NCBI GenBank assembly: GCA_002238605.1
Contig: MPMR01000002.1
Location: 242,333-306,332 of the forward strand
Length of the DNA stretch: 64,000 nt
Direction of reading: 5' to 3'
Source: BD2-11 clade cluster bacterium bin43
Lineage (GTDB): Bacteria; Gemmatimonadota; Gemmatimonadetes; Longimicrobiales; Gaopeijiaceae
The notes under the pieces were generated by a model. The model was given only the letters and a program-made list of their open reading frames with translations. It was not told the origin of the DNA and did no database searches. Below, one piece after another: positions 9,436 through 18,350 of the stretch (position 1 is the first letter of the stretch; the number at the start of each line of letters is the position of its first letter). A program made the translations under genes and the position numbers.

Positions 9436-10266
9436 CTGCCCGAACTTCCTGAAGCAGAGACGATCGCGCGCGGCCTCGCGCCGCACCTCGCCGGCCGGAC
9501 GATCTCCGGCGTCAGCGTACGGCGACCCGATCTGCTGTCGGAACCGGCCGGCGCCTTCGCCCTCGGGCTGAACGGCGCCAGGATCGACCAGGTGGGGCGA
9601 AGGGGCAAGAACGTGGTGTGGTTCTGCTCCAGGGACACGATTCTGGTCATCAATCTGGGAATGACCGGCCGCCTCCTGTTCCATCCGCGCGGCGACCCAA
9701 CCCCGCTCCCCGTCCACACGGGCGTCATCTTCGATCTGGCCGGAGGCGACGCGGCGGTCTACAGCGACGTGCGCCGATTCGGGCGGCTGCAGCGTTTCTC
9801 CGGACGCTCCTGGCGCCGCTGGTCGCGCACGCTGGGGCTCGAACCGCTCAGCCGTTCCTTCACCGCCCGCCGTCTGGAAGTCGAACTCGCCCGCTCCCGC
9901 TCCCCGATCCGTTCGTGGCTGCTCGACCAGCGGCGCGTGGCCGGGATCGGCAACATCTACGCGAACGAGGCGCTGTTCCTCGCCGGCATCCATCCGGCCG
10001 TGCCGGCGCGCGCGATTCCGGCGACAAAGGTCGCGCCGCTCCACCGATCCATACGCAGGGTGCTGCGGGCCGCCATCGCCGCCTGCGGCACGACCCTGCG
10101 GGACTACCGCGACCCCGCCGGGCTGGAAGGATCGTTCGGTCCCCGTCTGGTGATATACGGTCGAGAAGGCCAGCCTTGTGTGAAGTGTCCAGGAGTTGTC
10201 CTGAGGACGGTGATCGGTAACCGATCGGCGTTCCATTGTCCCCGCTGCCAGCCGCCGCCCCAATGA
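9436..10266 (+). CDS. mutM: Formamidopyrimidine-DNA glycosylase with a CTG start
   Basis: Excises oxidised purines (8-oxoG) and cuts the abasic strand. In this family the residue after the initiator Met must be proline (the Schiff-base nucleophile) in the motif PELPE. Here PELPEAETIARGL follows CTG at 9436-9438; no ATG, GTG or TTG is available at this point. AAGGG at 9426-9430, five bases upstream, is a good ribosome-binding site. A GTG at 9382 would add 18 residues before Pro and block catalysis. Other landmarks are Lys in GRRGKNVVW, DVRRFGRL, the helix-two-turn-helix region GIGNIYANEALF, and the C-terminal zinc finger CVKC...CPRC. 276 residues, the usual length. The stop overlaps the next gene (ATGA). 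Confidence 0.93.
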   Translation: MPELPEAETIARGLAPHLAGRTISGVSVRRPDLLSEPAGAFALGLNGARIDQVGRRGKNVVWFCSRDTILVINLGMTGRLLFHPRGDPTPLPVHTGVIFDLAGGDAAVYSDVRRFGRLQRFSGRSWRRWSRTLGLEPLSRSFTARRLEVELARSRSPIRSWLLDQRRVAGIGNIYANEALFLAGIHPAVPARAIPATKVAPLHRSIRRVLRAAIAACGTTLRDYRDPAGLEGSFGPRLVIYGREGQPCVKCPGVVLRTVIGNRSAFHCPRCQPPPQ

Positions 10267-11867
10267 CCATCACGTGGATGAATCCGCCCGCGCACCGAGA
10301 GCGGCGAGGCGCCGAGCCGGCAAGGCGCTCCCGGGGCCGAACGGCCGCGCGGTTCCGCAGGCGCTCGGCATGGCTCCTTCCGACCGTGATCCTGGCTTCG
10401 CTCGGCTCGGGTCCAGGGCCGGCCTCGGGCCAGGACGGCATCGTTCCCGACCTGCCGGTGCGGGAGCTGACGCTCGATAACGGGCTGCGCCTTCTCATTC
10501 TGCCGCGGCCCTCGGCTCCCACGGTGGCGTTCGTCGTCGAGTACGCGGTGGGGGGCGTGAACGAGACGCTCGGGTCGACCGGCACGGCCCATCTCCTCGA
10601 GCACATGCTCTTCAAGGGCACCACCACGGTCGGCACCCGCGACGCGGAGGCCGAAATCGATCTCTTCGCGCGCATGGATGCCGCGCACGACTCCCTGGTC
10701 GTCGAGTCGTCCCGGACGGCACCCGACACCGCCCGCCTCGGGACGCTCCGGGAACGCGTGAATACCTACGAGGGACAGGCGCAGATCCCGGTGGTGTCCA
10801 ACGAGTTCAGCCGCATCCTCAACCGCAACGGAGCCCGCAACCTCAACGCGACCACCTCCTCCGAGGCCACCACCTATTTCGTCGAGCTGCCGGCCAATCG
10901 CGCCAAGCTGTGGTTCCTGCTCGAGAGCGACCGGGCCCACAACCCCGTCTTTCGGGAGTTCTACACCGAGCGCGACGTGGTCATGGAGGAGCGCCGTACC
11001 CGGGTCGACACCAACCCGGGTGGCCTGCTCCACGAGGTCCACCTGGCAACGGCGTTCCTGATGCACCCGTACGGGGTTCCGGTGGTCGGTTACATGTCCG
11101 ACCTGGAGCGGCTGTCGCGACGCCACGTCGAGGAATACCACCGGCGCTACTACGGAGCCCGCAATGCCGTGGTAGCGATCGTGGGCGACGTTGTGGCGGA
11201 TTCGATCGCAGCCTGGGCGCGGGACTACCTGGGCGGCATCCGCCCCGGCGACCCCCCGCCCCCGGTCCTCGCCGTCGAGCCCCCGCAACGCGGCGAGCGC
11301 CGGGTGGAGCTGGTGATGGACGCCGAGCCGCAGCTGCGGGTGGGGTGGCATACGGTGAGCGGCCATCACCCCGACAGCCCGGCGCTGACCATGCTGGCGT
11401 CCGTGCTGTCGGGGCGGCGCACCTCCCGCCTCTACCGGCGCCTGGTCACCGAGGACCGCCTGGCCGCCGCGGTCACCGCATCCACCGTGCCCGGATCACG
11501 CTTCCCCGGACAGTTCGTGATTCACGTAACGCCTCGCGCTCCGGGCAAGCCCGCCGACATCGAGGCGGCCCTCTACGAAGAAATCGAGCGCCTCGCGCTG
11601 GAGCCTCCCGAACAAAGGGAGCTGCAACGAGTGCGCAACCAGCTGGTGGCGTCCGGCGTGCGCCGGCTGCAGTCCAACCTGGGCCTCGCGCTTCAGCTCG
11701 CCGGCTCGGTCACCCGCTCCGGGAACTGGCGGGCCACCTTCGAGCGGACGGCGCTGCTCTACGAAGTCCAGCCCGCCGACGTGCAGCGGGTGGTGCGGAC
11801 CTACTTCACGCGCGACAACCGTACCGTCGCCACCCTCTTGAAGCGCACCGGGGACACGGACCCGTGA
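10263..11867 (+). CDS. M16-family zinc peptidase, catalytic subunit
   Basis: Secreted or periplasmic insulinase/processing-peptidase-like protease. An N-terminal basic segment then a hydrophobic stretch (SAWLLPTVILASLGSG ending ASGQ) looks like a signal peptide with a long n-region. The inverted zinc motif HxxEH is HLLEHMLFKG, with the distal Glu provided by the ERDVVMEERR region about 75 residues later or more. 534 residues from ATG 10263, which overlaps the mutM stop (ATGA). Followed by a second M16 gene in a GTGA overlap, the usual two-gene arrangement of an active plus an inactive half. Confidence 0.9.
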   Translation: MTITWMNPPAHRERRGAEPARRSRGRTAARFRRRSAWLLPTVILASLGSGPGPASGQDGIVPDLPVRELTLDNGLRLLILPRPSAPTVAFVVEYAVGGVNETLGSTGTAHLLEHMLFKGTTTVGTRDAEAEIDLFARMDAAHDSLVVESSRTAPDTARLGTLRERVNTYEGQAQIPVVSNEFSRILNRNGARNLNATTSSEATTYFVELPANRAKLWFLLESDRAHNPVFREFYTERDVVMEERRTRVDTNPGGLLHEVHLATAFLMHPYGVPVVGYMSDLERLSRRHVEEYHRRYYGARNAVVAIVGDVVADSIAAWARDYLGGIRPGDPPPPVLAVEPPQRGERRVELVMDAEPQLRVGWHTVSGHHPDSPALTMLASVLSGRRTSRLYRRLVTEDRLAAAVTASTVPGSRFPGQFVIHVTPRAPGKPADIEAALYEEIERLALEPPEQRELQRVRNQLVASGVRRLQSNLGLALQLAGSVTRSGNWRATFERTALLYEVQPADVQRVVRTYFTRDNRTVATLLKRTGDTDP

Positions 11868-13354
11868 TCAGGCTCGGGCCGGGGAGCCGGGCAGCGATCG
11901 CCGTGCTCGGGGCAATGGCGGCCACGGCGGAGGGGGTGACCGCGCAGAGGCCACCCGCGGACCGGGAGGCGATCGAGGCGCTTCGGTTCGCCCCGCTGTC
12001 CTTCACCCCGCCCGCCACTGCGGAGCGCGAGATCGAAGGCGTGACCGTCTTCTTTCTGGAGGACCACTCCCTGCCCCTCGTCAATGTCTACGCGCGCTTT
12101 GCGGGCGGTTTCGGACGCTTCGACCGCGAACTCTACGCCGCCGCCACCGCTCTCCCCTCGCTGCTGCGTTTCGGAGGAACGATCGAACTGCACCCCGATT
12201 CCGTGGATGAACAGGTCGACCAGCACGCGCTGCAACTCGCGTTCGGATCCGCGGGCGGGAGCACCTCCGCCACCCTCAACACGCTCACCGCCAACCTGGA
12301 GGCGGGCCTGGCCCTGTGGAAGGACATGCTCCTCCATCCCCGCTTCGATTCGGTGCAGGTGGAGGTGTGGCGAGGCCAGGAACTGGAGAGCGCCCTGCGC
12401 CGCCCCGACGACCCCGGACGACTCGCCTTCTCCGAGTTCAACCGGCTCATGTTCGGCGACCACCCGATCGGCTGGGAAATGGGACCCGGCGATCTCGAGC
12501 CGGAGGATCTCTCGCGGGAAAACCTGCTCGCCGCCCATGGACGGATCCTGTGCCGGGACAACCTGACGCTGGGAGTCTCGGGCAACCTGGAGTGGGCGGC
12601 AGTCGAGCCCCACCTGCGCGGGTTTCTTTCCGGATGGCCCGCCTGCGAGGGGACGCTGCCCGAACCGCCGGTGCCCGACATCCTGGACGAGCCGGGGATC
12701 TACCTGATTCCGCGGGAGCTGGAGCAGACGACCATCGTCATGGCACACCGCAGCTCCATCCGCCAGGCGGACTCGCGCGAGTACTTCGCCTCGCGCATCG
12801 CCAACTCAATCCTCGGATCCGGGGGCTTCTCGAGCCGCATCCTCAACCGGGTGCGCACCGAACTGGGCCTCTCCTACAGCGCGGGCTCCTTCTGGACCAC
12901 CCCCGACGACAACGACGGCATCGTGGGCGCGCTGACGCGAACGAAGGGCGAGTCGACGATCGCCGCGACGCGGGCGATCCTCGACGTGATGGAGGAGATG
13001 CGCAACGCGCCGCCGGGGCGTGACGAAGTGGAAGCCGCGGTGGAGGCGGCCACCAACGGCTTCTCATTCAACTTCCAGGGGGCGATGCAGGTCGTGTCCC
13101 GGCGCGTGCTGCAAGAGGCTCAGGAGCTGCCGGAAGACTGGCTGGAGCGGTATGTGGCGGGGGTGCAGCGGGTTTCTCCCGGCGACGTGCACAACGTCCT
13201 TCGGAGGCACCTGGACCCGGAGCGAATGGTCATCCTCATTCTCGGGGACCCGGCACGGTTCGACCTGCCCGTCGAGACGCTGGGGGCGGTGACGGTCTGG
13301 GAAGTGGAGGGAATCTCCGACCCGGTCCCGCCGGTCGGACCGCCGCCCGGGTGA
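11864..13354 (+). CDS. M16-family protein, probable non-catalytic subunit
   Basis: Partner of the preceding peptidase, 496 residues from GTG 11864 (GTGA overlap). A short signal-like N terminus (AAIAVLGAMAATAEGVTAQ) precedes the M16 fold. At the place of HxxEH it reads ALPSLLRFGGT, so the zinc site is lost. The C-terminal half keeps the substrate-handling Arg/Tyr region RVRTELGLSYSAGSFW. This matches the catalytic/non-catalytic pairs of bacterial M16B proteins and mitochondrial processing peptidase. Dimerisation with the upstream product is inferred from family and coupling. Confidence 0.87.
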   Translation: MIRLGPGSRAAIAVLGAMAATAEGVTAQRPPADREAIEALRFAPLSFTPPATAEREIEGVTVFFLEDHSLPLVNVYARFAGGFGRFDRELYAAATALPSLLRFGGTIELHPDSVDEQVDQHALQLAFGSAGGSTSATLNTLTANLEAGLALWKDMLLHPRFDSVQVEVWRGQELESALRRPDDPGRLAFSEFNRLMFGDHPIGWEMGPGDLEPEDLSRENLLAAHGRILCRDNLTLGVSGNLEWAAVEPHLRGFLSGWPACEGTLPEPPVPDILDEPGIYLIPRELEQTTIVMAHRSSIRQADSREYFASRIANSILGSGGFSSRILNRVRTELGLSYSAGSFWTTPDDNDGIVGALTRTKGESTIAATRAILDVMEEMRNAPPGRDEVEAAVEAATNGFSFNFQGAMQVVSRRVLQEAQELPEDWLERYVAGVQRVSPGDVHNVLRRHLDPERMVILILGDPARFDLPVETLGAVTVWEVEGISDPVPPVGPPPG

Positions 13355-13386
13355 CGCGGCGGCATCCGGGCCCGCCGCCCTCCCGG

Positions 13387-14115
13387 CTACCTCACGCCCA
13401 CGTGGATCGCCGCGATCCCGAAGGTCAGGAGCTGCCACCGGACGGTCCGGAAGCCCGCATCGAGGAATTCCCGCCCCAGCGCCTGCGGGCCCGGAAACTC
13501 ACCGACCGAGGCCGGCAGATAGCTGTATGCCCAGCGGTGCCCCGACACGATCCGGCCGACCGCCGGAAGGATGTGCCGGAAGTACCAGAGATATGCGGCC
13601 CGGACGATCGGGTTCGGGGGAATGGTGAACTCGAGAACGACCAGAGGGCTCCCTTCGCGCAGGACCCGGCGCAGCTCCGCCAGCCCCACACCGAGGCCGG
13701 AGAGATTCCGCACCCCGAAGGCCACCATGGCGCCGTCGAAGGACTCGTCCGCAAAGGGCAGTCGCTGCGCGTCGCCGCACAGCGGATGCACGGGCAGGCG
13801 GACGCTCTTCCTCCCGCCCCTGCGCAGCATGGGCTCCGCGAAATCGAGCGCCACCACTCTGCCGCGAAAGTCCTTGCGAGTGGCCAGTTCGATGGCCAGG
13901 TCGCAGGTGCCCGCGCAGGCATCCAGGTACCGCGCCGAGTCGTGACGGGAATAGTCGAGCGCGCGCACGGCCCGGCGACGCCACCACCGATCGACGCTCA
14001 GGCTGAGCACGCGATTGAGGAGGTCGTATCGAGGCGCGATGCGCGAGAAGATCTCGTGCACCTGGCGCGCTCGATCCTCACCCGACGACGGCTGCGCTTC
14101 GGAAACGTTCATCAT
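13387..14115 (-). CDS. ubiE: Demethylmenaquinone/ubiquinone C-methyltransferase
   Basis: SAM-dependent C-methylation in the last step of menaquinone (or ubiquinone) synthesis; in this group most likely menaquinone (MenG). 242 residues with IFSRIAPRYDLLNRVLSLSVDRWWRR at the N terminus, the SAM-binding YLDACAGTCDLAIELA, and the family signature VAFGVRNLSGLGVGLAELRRVLREGSPLVVLEF. The start is one of two adjacent ATGs at 14115 and 14112. Convergent with the M16 genes (32-base gap) and divergent from the sigma-factor gene at 14154. Confidence 0.95.
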   Translation of the reverse strand: MMNVSEAQPSSGEDRARQVHEIFSRIAPRYDLLNRVLSLSVDRWWRRRAVRALDYSRHDSARYLDACAGTCDLAIELATRKDFRGRVVALDFAEPMLRRGGRKSVRLPVHPLCGDAQRLPFADESFDGAMVAFGVRNLSGLGVGLAELRRVLREGSPLVVLEFTIPPNPIVRAAYLWYFRHILPAVGRIVSGHRWAYSYLPASVGEFPGPQALGREFLDAGFRTVRWQLLTFGIAAIHVGVR

Positions 14116-14153
14116 CGATTCTCGTACGGCACGTCGCGAACCTCATCCGGCGG

Positions 14154-14744
14154 ATGTCCTTGAACTACCAGAGCGTCGAAGACGCGGAGCTCGTCACCCT
14201 CGCCGCCCAAGGTCGCGAGGGTGCCTATCGCGAGCTGCTCTCCCGATACCAACGCCCCGTCTTCTCCCTCATCTACCGGATGGTGAGGAACCGCACGGTC
14301 GCCGAGGACCTGGCGCAGGAAGCCTTCATCCGCACCTTCAACGCGATCGATACCTACAATCCCAAGTACAAGTTCTCCAGCTGGATCTTCAAGATCGCAA
14401 ACAACCTGACCATCGATCATCTGCGCAAGCGGCGCGTGCCCACGGTTTCCATGCACGGTGCCCCGGACGCGGTCACCCCGGAGGCCCAGGCGCGCACCAG
14501 CCTGGTGGTGCGGTCGCCAGGAGAGAGCCCCGAGGAATACGTTGAGAACCGCGAGCTCGCCGGCCAGATCGAAGCCGCGATCGGGGAGCTGCGCGAGGAG
14601 TATCGGGTGGTCGTGTTGCTCCGCCACATCGAGGGACACACCTACGACGAGATCGCCCGCATCATGGAGATCCCGCTGGGCACGGTAAAGACGTACCTTC
14701 ACCGGGCCAGGGCCGAGCTCAAGCTTCGGCTCGCGGAGGCATGA
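14154..14744 (+). CDS. ECF-family RNA polymerase sigma factor
   Basis: Group 4 (extracytoplasmic function) sigma-70 factor of RpoE type, 196 residues. Region 2 reads YQRPVFSLIYRMVRNRTVAEDLAQEAFIRTF with the core-binding and -10 elements SSWIFKIANNLTIDHLRKRR; region 4 is the helix-turn-helix HTYDEIARIMEIPLGTVKTYLHRARAELK. The linker between them is somewhat long. The zinc-finger anti-sigma factor 156 bases downstream, in the same direction, is its likely partner. Ribosome-binding site is weak; TTG at 14160 is an alternative start. Confidence 0.93.
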   Translation: MSLNYQSVEDAELVTLAAQGREGAYRELLSRYQRPVFSLIYRMVRNRTVAEDLAQEAFIRTFNAIDTYNPKYKFSSWIFKIANNLTIDHLRKRRVPTVSMHGAPDAVTPEAQARTSLVVRSPGESPEEYVENRELAGQIEAAIGELREEYRVVVLLRHIEGHTYDEIARIMEIPLGTVKTYLHRARAELKLRLAEA

Positions 14745-14900
14745 TTCGATGCTCATGGACGCGAAACTTCCCGCAGGTTCGTGCCGTACGCCGGGAGAGC
14801 CGATGCAAGGCATGGGTGACTGGACTACGATAACCCCGGATTCGGGAGATCCCGCGAGGATGGGAACGCCACGACAGGCGGAGGCAGGGGCAGGCCGCAG

Positions 14901-15845
14901 ATGAATTCGGACCGATCCAGCTACGGCGGACATCTGGACGATGACGCCATCCAGGGCCTGCTCGACGCCGCCGAAGGACATGTCGGCGCGGAAACCGAAT
15001 CCGCCCGCAGGCATCTGGCGGACTGCCCCGGTTGCCGCGCCCGGGCGGATGCCTGGCAGGAGGTCTTCGGTGAACTCGGCCGACTGCGCCGCTTCGCTCC
15101 TCCGGGACGCTTCGCCGAGCGGGTCCTGTCCGGCATCGACCTCCCGGGCGAGGCCGCGAGTCCGTCCCGGGCGTGGTCGTGGGGCCGGCTGCGCCGCTGG
15201 CTGTCCCGGACGGCCGCGGACGCGCATCTCTCCGGGCGCCGCCTGCAGGAGCTGGCGGACGGTGCGCTTTCCCGGAAGCGCGCTACCCTGGCGAAGGCCC
15301 ACCTGGCGACCTGCGTGGACTGCGAGGACAGGCTGGCGGGCTGGCGGCGCCTGATCGCCACGCTCGAAACCCTGCCCTCCCTCGCGCCCGCCGCCGGCTT
15401 CGCGGAGAGGGTGATGGCGCGCTGGCAGGAGATGGCCGAAGAGACCGTCAGCCCGGGCCAGGCTGCGCGAAGGTGGCGACTCTGGCCTCGTTCGCCGCGT
15501 GGGTGGGTGCTGGCGGGAACGCTGACCAGCATGCCCGCCGCCGCGTTCGGCGCAGTGGCGGCTTTCCTCTCGACCGTTCCGCAGCTTACCACCGCCGGCC
15601 TCGTCACCTATCTGTGGTGGCAGGCTCGCGACGCCCTGTCGGCGTTCGGAAGCACGCTGCTGGCGGCGGTCGTGCAGAGCGGCGCCGCCTTCCGGGCCTA
15701 TTCGCTCGCAGACTACCTGATCGCGTCGCCGGCCGTTGCCGTCGCGGCCGCGGCGGGCTTCACCACCCTGATGCTCGGTTCCATCTGGATCCTTCACCGC
15801 AACATCGACTTCCCCCGTTTCGCGCTTCGCCATGTTCACAGCTGA
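14901..15845 (+). CDS. Anti-sigma factor with two zf-HC2 zinc fingers and membrane segments
   Basis: Membrane-anchored regulator of the upstream ECF sigma factor. Two separate zinc-binding anti-sigma domains are visible: RRHLADCPGCRARADAW at about residues 36-52 and KAHLATCVDCEDRLAGW at about 134-150, each followed by a similar LGRLRRFAPPGRFAERVL or LETLPSLAPAAGFAERVM tail. This indicates an internal duplication of ~95 residues. The C-terminal third has hydrophobic stretches (GWVLAGTLTSMPAAAFGAVAAFLSTV and SPAVAVAAAAGFTTLMLGSIWIL). 314 residues. Its 3' end overlaps the next gene by 14 bases. Zinc redox sensing is known for the family but not shown here. Confidence 0.88.
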   Translation: MNSDRSSYGGHLDDDAIQGLLDAAEGHVGAETESARRHLADCPGCRARADAWQEVFGELGRLRRFAPPGRFAERVLSGIDLPGEAASPSRAWSWGRLRRWLSRTAADAHLSGRRLQELADGALSRKRATLAKAHLATCVDCEDRLAGWRRLIATLETLPSLAPAAGFAERVMARWQEMAEETVSPGQAARRWRLWPRSPRGWVLAGTLTSMPAAAFGAVAAFLSTVPQLTTAGLVTYLWWQARDALSAFGSTLLAAVVQSGAAFRAYSLADYLIASPAVAVAAAAGFTTLMLGSIWILHRNIDFPRFALRHVHS

Positions 15846-17445
15846 CCCCTCCGGCCCCGCCGGCCTGACTCCACTGTTCGGCGCGGTGCTCGCGCTGTCG
15901 GCGGCGGGCGCGGCGCAGCCCACCGGCGCGCAGGAGCGGCAGGTGGTATCGAACCGCGTCACCGTGTCGGATGCCGATGCCACCCTGTCGCTCGAATTCG
16001 ACTCCGGCCCGGCCTTCGAGATTTCGTTCCAGAACGGTGAAGTCCGGGTCGACGGCGAGGAGATCGGGAGCTACCAGGCCAGCGGGGAACTCGAAGCGTC
16101 GTGGCGGTCTCTGCTCTCCGAAGTCGTTCCGCTGGACGACGAACCACTCGCGGCGGCGCTGCTCGCATGGGAGCCCGGAGCACAGTTGACCGGCGATGCA
16201 CGAGCGGTCGCCGAGCATGTCGACCGGGCGCTTCAGGAGGCGCTCGCCGGTCCCCTGCCGGGCAGCGGCGCGATCCCCGGGGTTTCCGGAAGCGCAGAGG
16301 TGGGAGGCATGGCTCCGGCCCTGGTTCCCCCGCTGCTGCGCCTTCTTTTGCAACGGGGCCGAGTGCTGGAAGAGGCGCTGGAGGACGTGGATCTGACGGA
16401 GTTTTCGCTTCATCTGGGCGAGGACGTGACCGTTGACGAAGGCAGCGAAATCGACGGGGCCCTGCTCGTGGTGGAGGGCGACGCCACCATTTCCGGGGAA
16501 GTCCCAGGCGACGTGGTCGTGGTCGCGGGAACGCTGCGCATCGAAGGTGACGCGGTCATCCGGGGAGAGGTCCGTGTGATCGACGGGCAGCTCGAGCGCG
16601 AAGGGGGAACGGTGGAGGGCAACATCTTCACCGTGGACGCGGGCGACGTCGCCGCAACAGGAGGAATGGCGGACGCGGAGGCTTCCGGGGGCGAGGAGCG
16701 CAATCCGCCCTCCCGTCAGGCCGAAGTCCGCGCCCGGCCCTTCCGCAACGTCACATCAGGCCTGAGCGGCCTCTTCGGGGACGTTTTCTGGCTCGCGGTC
16801 ATCCTGGCCGTGGGGACTGCGGTCGTCCACTTCGCCGGAGACCGACTGCAGAACGTGGCCGACGTGGTGAGAACTGCTCCGGGACGGGCGGCGCTGGTCG
16901 GGCTGGCGGGCGGCTTCCTCCTGCTGCCGGTGTGGGTTCTGGGCGGCCTCGCCCTCCTGGTGTCGATCATCGGCATCCCCCTGCTGATCGCCTGGCTGCC
17001 CCTCTTCCCCCTGGCCGCGCTCCTGGCCACCGGACTGGGGTACCTGGCCGTCGCGAGCGTCGTAGGCGAGTGGCTGGCGCGCAAGGGCGTCCCGGCCCTG
17101 GACCGCTTCCGGCCTTCGAACCAGTTGCATGTGTTGGCCGTCGGTCTGGCGGCGCTCGTTCTCCCCTCCGCCGTCTCGCATGTGGCGGAGATGGGGGGGC
17201 CGTCGCTCGGCTCGTTCCTGAGCGGCCTGTTCACCCTGGTCGCGGTGGCCACCGCGATGATCGCGCTGATGCTCGGCTTCGGCGCCGTGCTGCTCACCGG
17301 GGCGGGCCGTACTTCCGATCCGGGCAGGATGGCAGCCACGTACGGCGGAGGGATCAGGGCAACGCGGGCGTGGACCCGGAGGCGTGCGCGACGAGGGTCG
17401 CGCAAGGAGCCGGAGCACCCTGACGAAGGAGACACCGGTGACTAG
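15832..17445 (+). CDS. Polymer-forming (bactofilin-like) membrane protein
   Basis: 537 residues with a signal-like N terminus, an acidic extracytoplasmic region, then a short beta-solenoid of repeated Val/Ile-Gly-Asp strands (VTVDEGSEIDGALLVVEGDATISGEV and on), as in polymer-forming bactofilin-type proteins. This is followed by four or so membrane helices (DVFWLAVILAVGTAVVHFAG, a long one at about 360-400, LHVLAVGLAALVLPSAV, FTLVAVATAMIALMLGFGAVL) and a basic tail. Overlaps both neighbours (14 and 8 bases), so it is translated as part of the sigma/anti-sigma operon. Function unknown; a sensor or scaffold at the envelope is inference. Confidence 0.75.
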   Translation: MFTADPSGPAGLTPLFGAVLALSAAGAAQPTGAQERQVVSNRVTVSDADATLSLEFDSGPAFEISFQNGEVRVDGEEIGSYQASGELEASWRSLLSEVVPLDDEPLAAALLAWEPGAQLTGDARAVAEHVDRALQEALAGPLPGSGAIPGVSGSAEVGGMAPALVPPLLRLLLQRGRVLEEALEDVDLTEFSLHLGEDVTVDEGSEIDGALLVVEGDATISGEVPGDVVVVAGTLRIEGDAVIRGEVRVIDGQLEREGGTVEGNIFTVDAGDVAATGGMADAEASGGEERNPPSRQAEVRARPFRNVTSGLSGLFGDVFWLAVILAVGTAVVHFAGDRLQNVADVVRTAPGRAALVGLAGGFLLLPVWVLGGLALLVSIIGIPLLIAWLPLFPLAALLATGLGYLAVASVVGEWLARKGVPALDRFRPSNQLHVLAVGLAALVLPSAVSHVAEMGGPSLGSFLSGLFTLVAVATAMIALMLGFGAVLLTGAGRTSDPGRMAATYGGGIRATRAWTRRRARRGSRKEPEHPDEGDTGD

Positions 17446-18301
17446 GATTCCGTGGACGAATCCCCGCGCGGGGCTGATCTGCGCCGCCGTCGGAGGGCTG
17501 GCCTGCACTGCTTCCGGCCTCTCCGCGCAGGACTGGAGCACCGTGACCGCGTCGCGCCAGCTGGGCGACGAGCGCGAGATCCATATCCACCTGGAGTATG
17601 GGGCGGGCGTCCTCAACCTGCGGCCGGGGGAGCCGGGCAGCCTGTACCGGATGGAACTGCGGTACGATCAGGACGTCATCGAGCCCCGGACCCACTACGC
17701 GGACGGAATCCTCGAGATCGGCATGGACCGCATCGGCAGAGGCATCCGGATCGGCTCGCGCGACGGATCGGGACAACTGGACCTGGAAGTCTCCCGGGAG
17801 GTGCCCCTGTCCCTGGATCTCGAGTTCGGGGCAGCGCGCGCGAACCTGGATCTGGGAGGCCTGCCGATTCGGGAGCTGCAAGTCGCGACCGGGGCATCCG
17901 ATACGCGAATCGAGGTGTCGGCGCCCAACCCCGTGCAGCTGGAACTGGCCTCCTTCGAGGCAGGCGCGGCAAACCTTGTCGCCTCCGGACTGGGCAACCT
18001 CAACGCCGAGCGCATCCGCCTGGAGGCGAAGGCGGGCAAGGCAACCCTCGACTTCGGCGGCCAATGGCAGCGCGACGCCGAGGTGGACCTCGCCCTCGAT
18101 CTGGGCGCGGTGGAACTTCGGTTTCCGCGGGGCCTCGGTGTGCAGCTGGTGGTGGATGCCCTGCTGACATCCGTGGATGCCCAGGAAATGTTCAGGCGCG
18201 GCGACAGCTACTTCTCGGCGGACTGGGACAGCGCCGAGACGCGGCTTACGGTGGACATCGACGCGCACATCGGTGCGATCGACGTGGTATGGACCCGATG
18301 A
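17438..18301 (+). CDS. Secreted DUF4097-like (toastrack) beta-repeat protein
   Basis: 287 residues from GTG 17438, which has a strong GAAGGAG at 17425-17431, six bases upstream; an earlier start at 17384 inside the previous gene is unlikely. A signal peptide (AGLICAAVGGLACTASGLSAQ) precedes repeated short strands such as LDLEFGAARANLDLGGLPI and LELASFEAGAANLVASGLG, the pattern of DUF4097/LiaF-type beta-helix domains. Ends with IDAHIGAIDVVWTR. In known systems such domains sit beside PspC/LiaF envelope-stress regulators, which fits its position in the sigma-factor operon. Domain call is from pattern only. Confidence 0.7.
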   Translation: MTRIPWTNPRAGLICAAVGGLACTASGLSAQDWSTVTASRQLGDEREIHIHLEYGAGVLNLRPGEPGSLYRMELRYDQDVIEPRTHYADGILEIGMDRIGRGIRIGSRDGSGQLDLEVSREVPLSLDLEFGAARANLDLGGLPIRELQVATGASDTRIEVSAPNPVQLELASFEAGAANLVASGLGNLNAERIRLEAKAGKATLDFGGQWQRDAEVDLALDLGAVELRFPRGLGVQLVVDALLTSVDAQEMFRRGDSYFSADWDSAETRLTVDIDAHIGAIDVVWTR

Positions 18302-18350
18302 TGGACCTCACGCTCAGGATTCGGACGACAGTCCCGGGGAGAAGCCCGAC

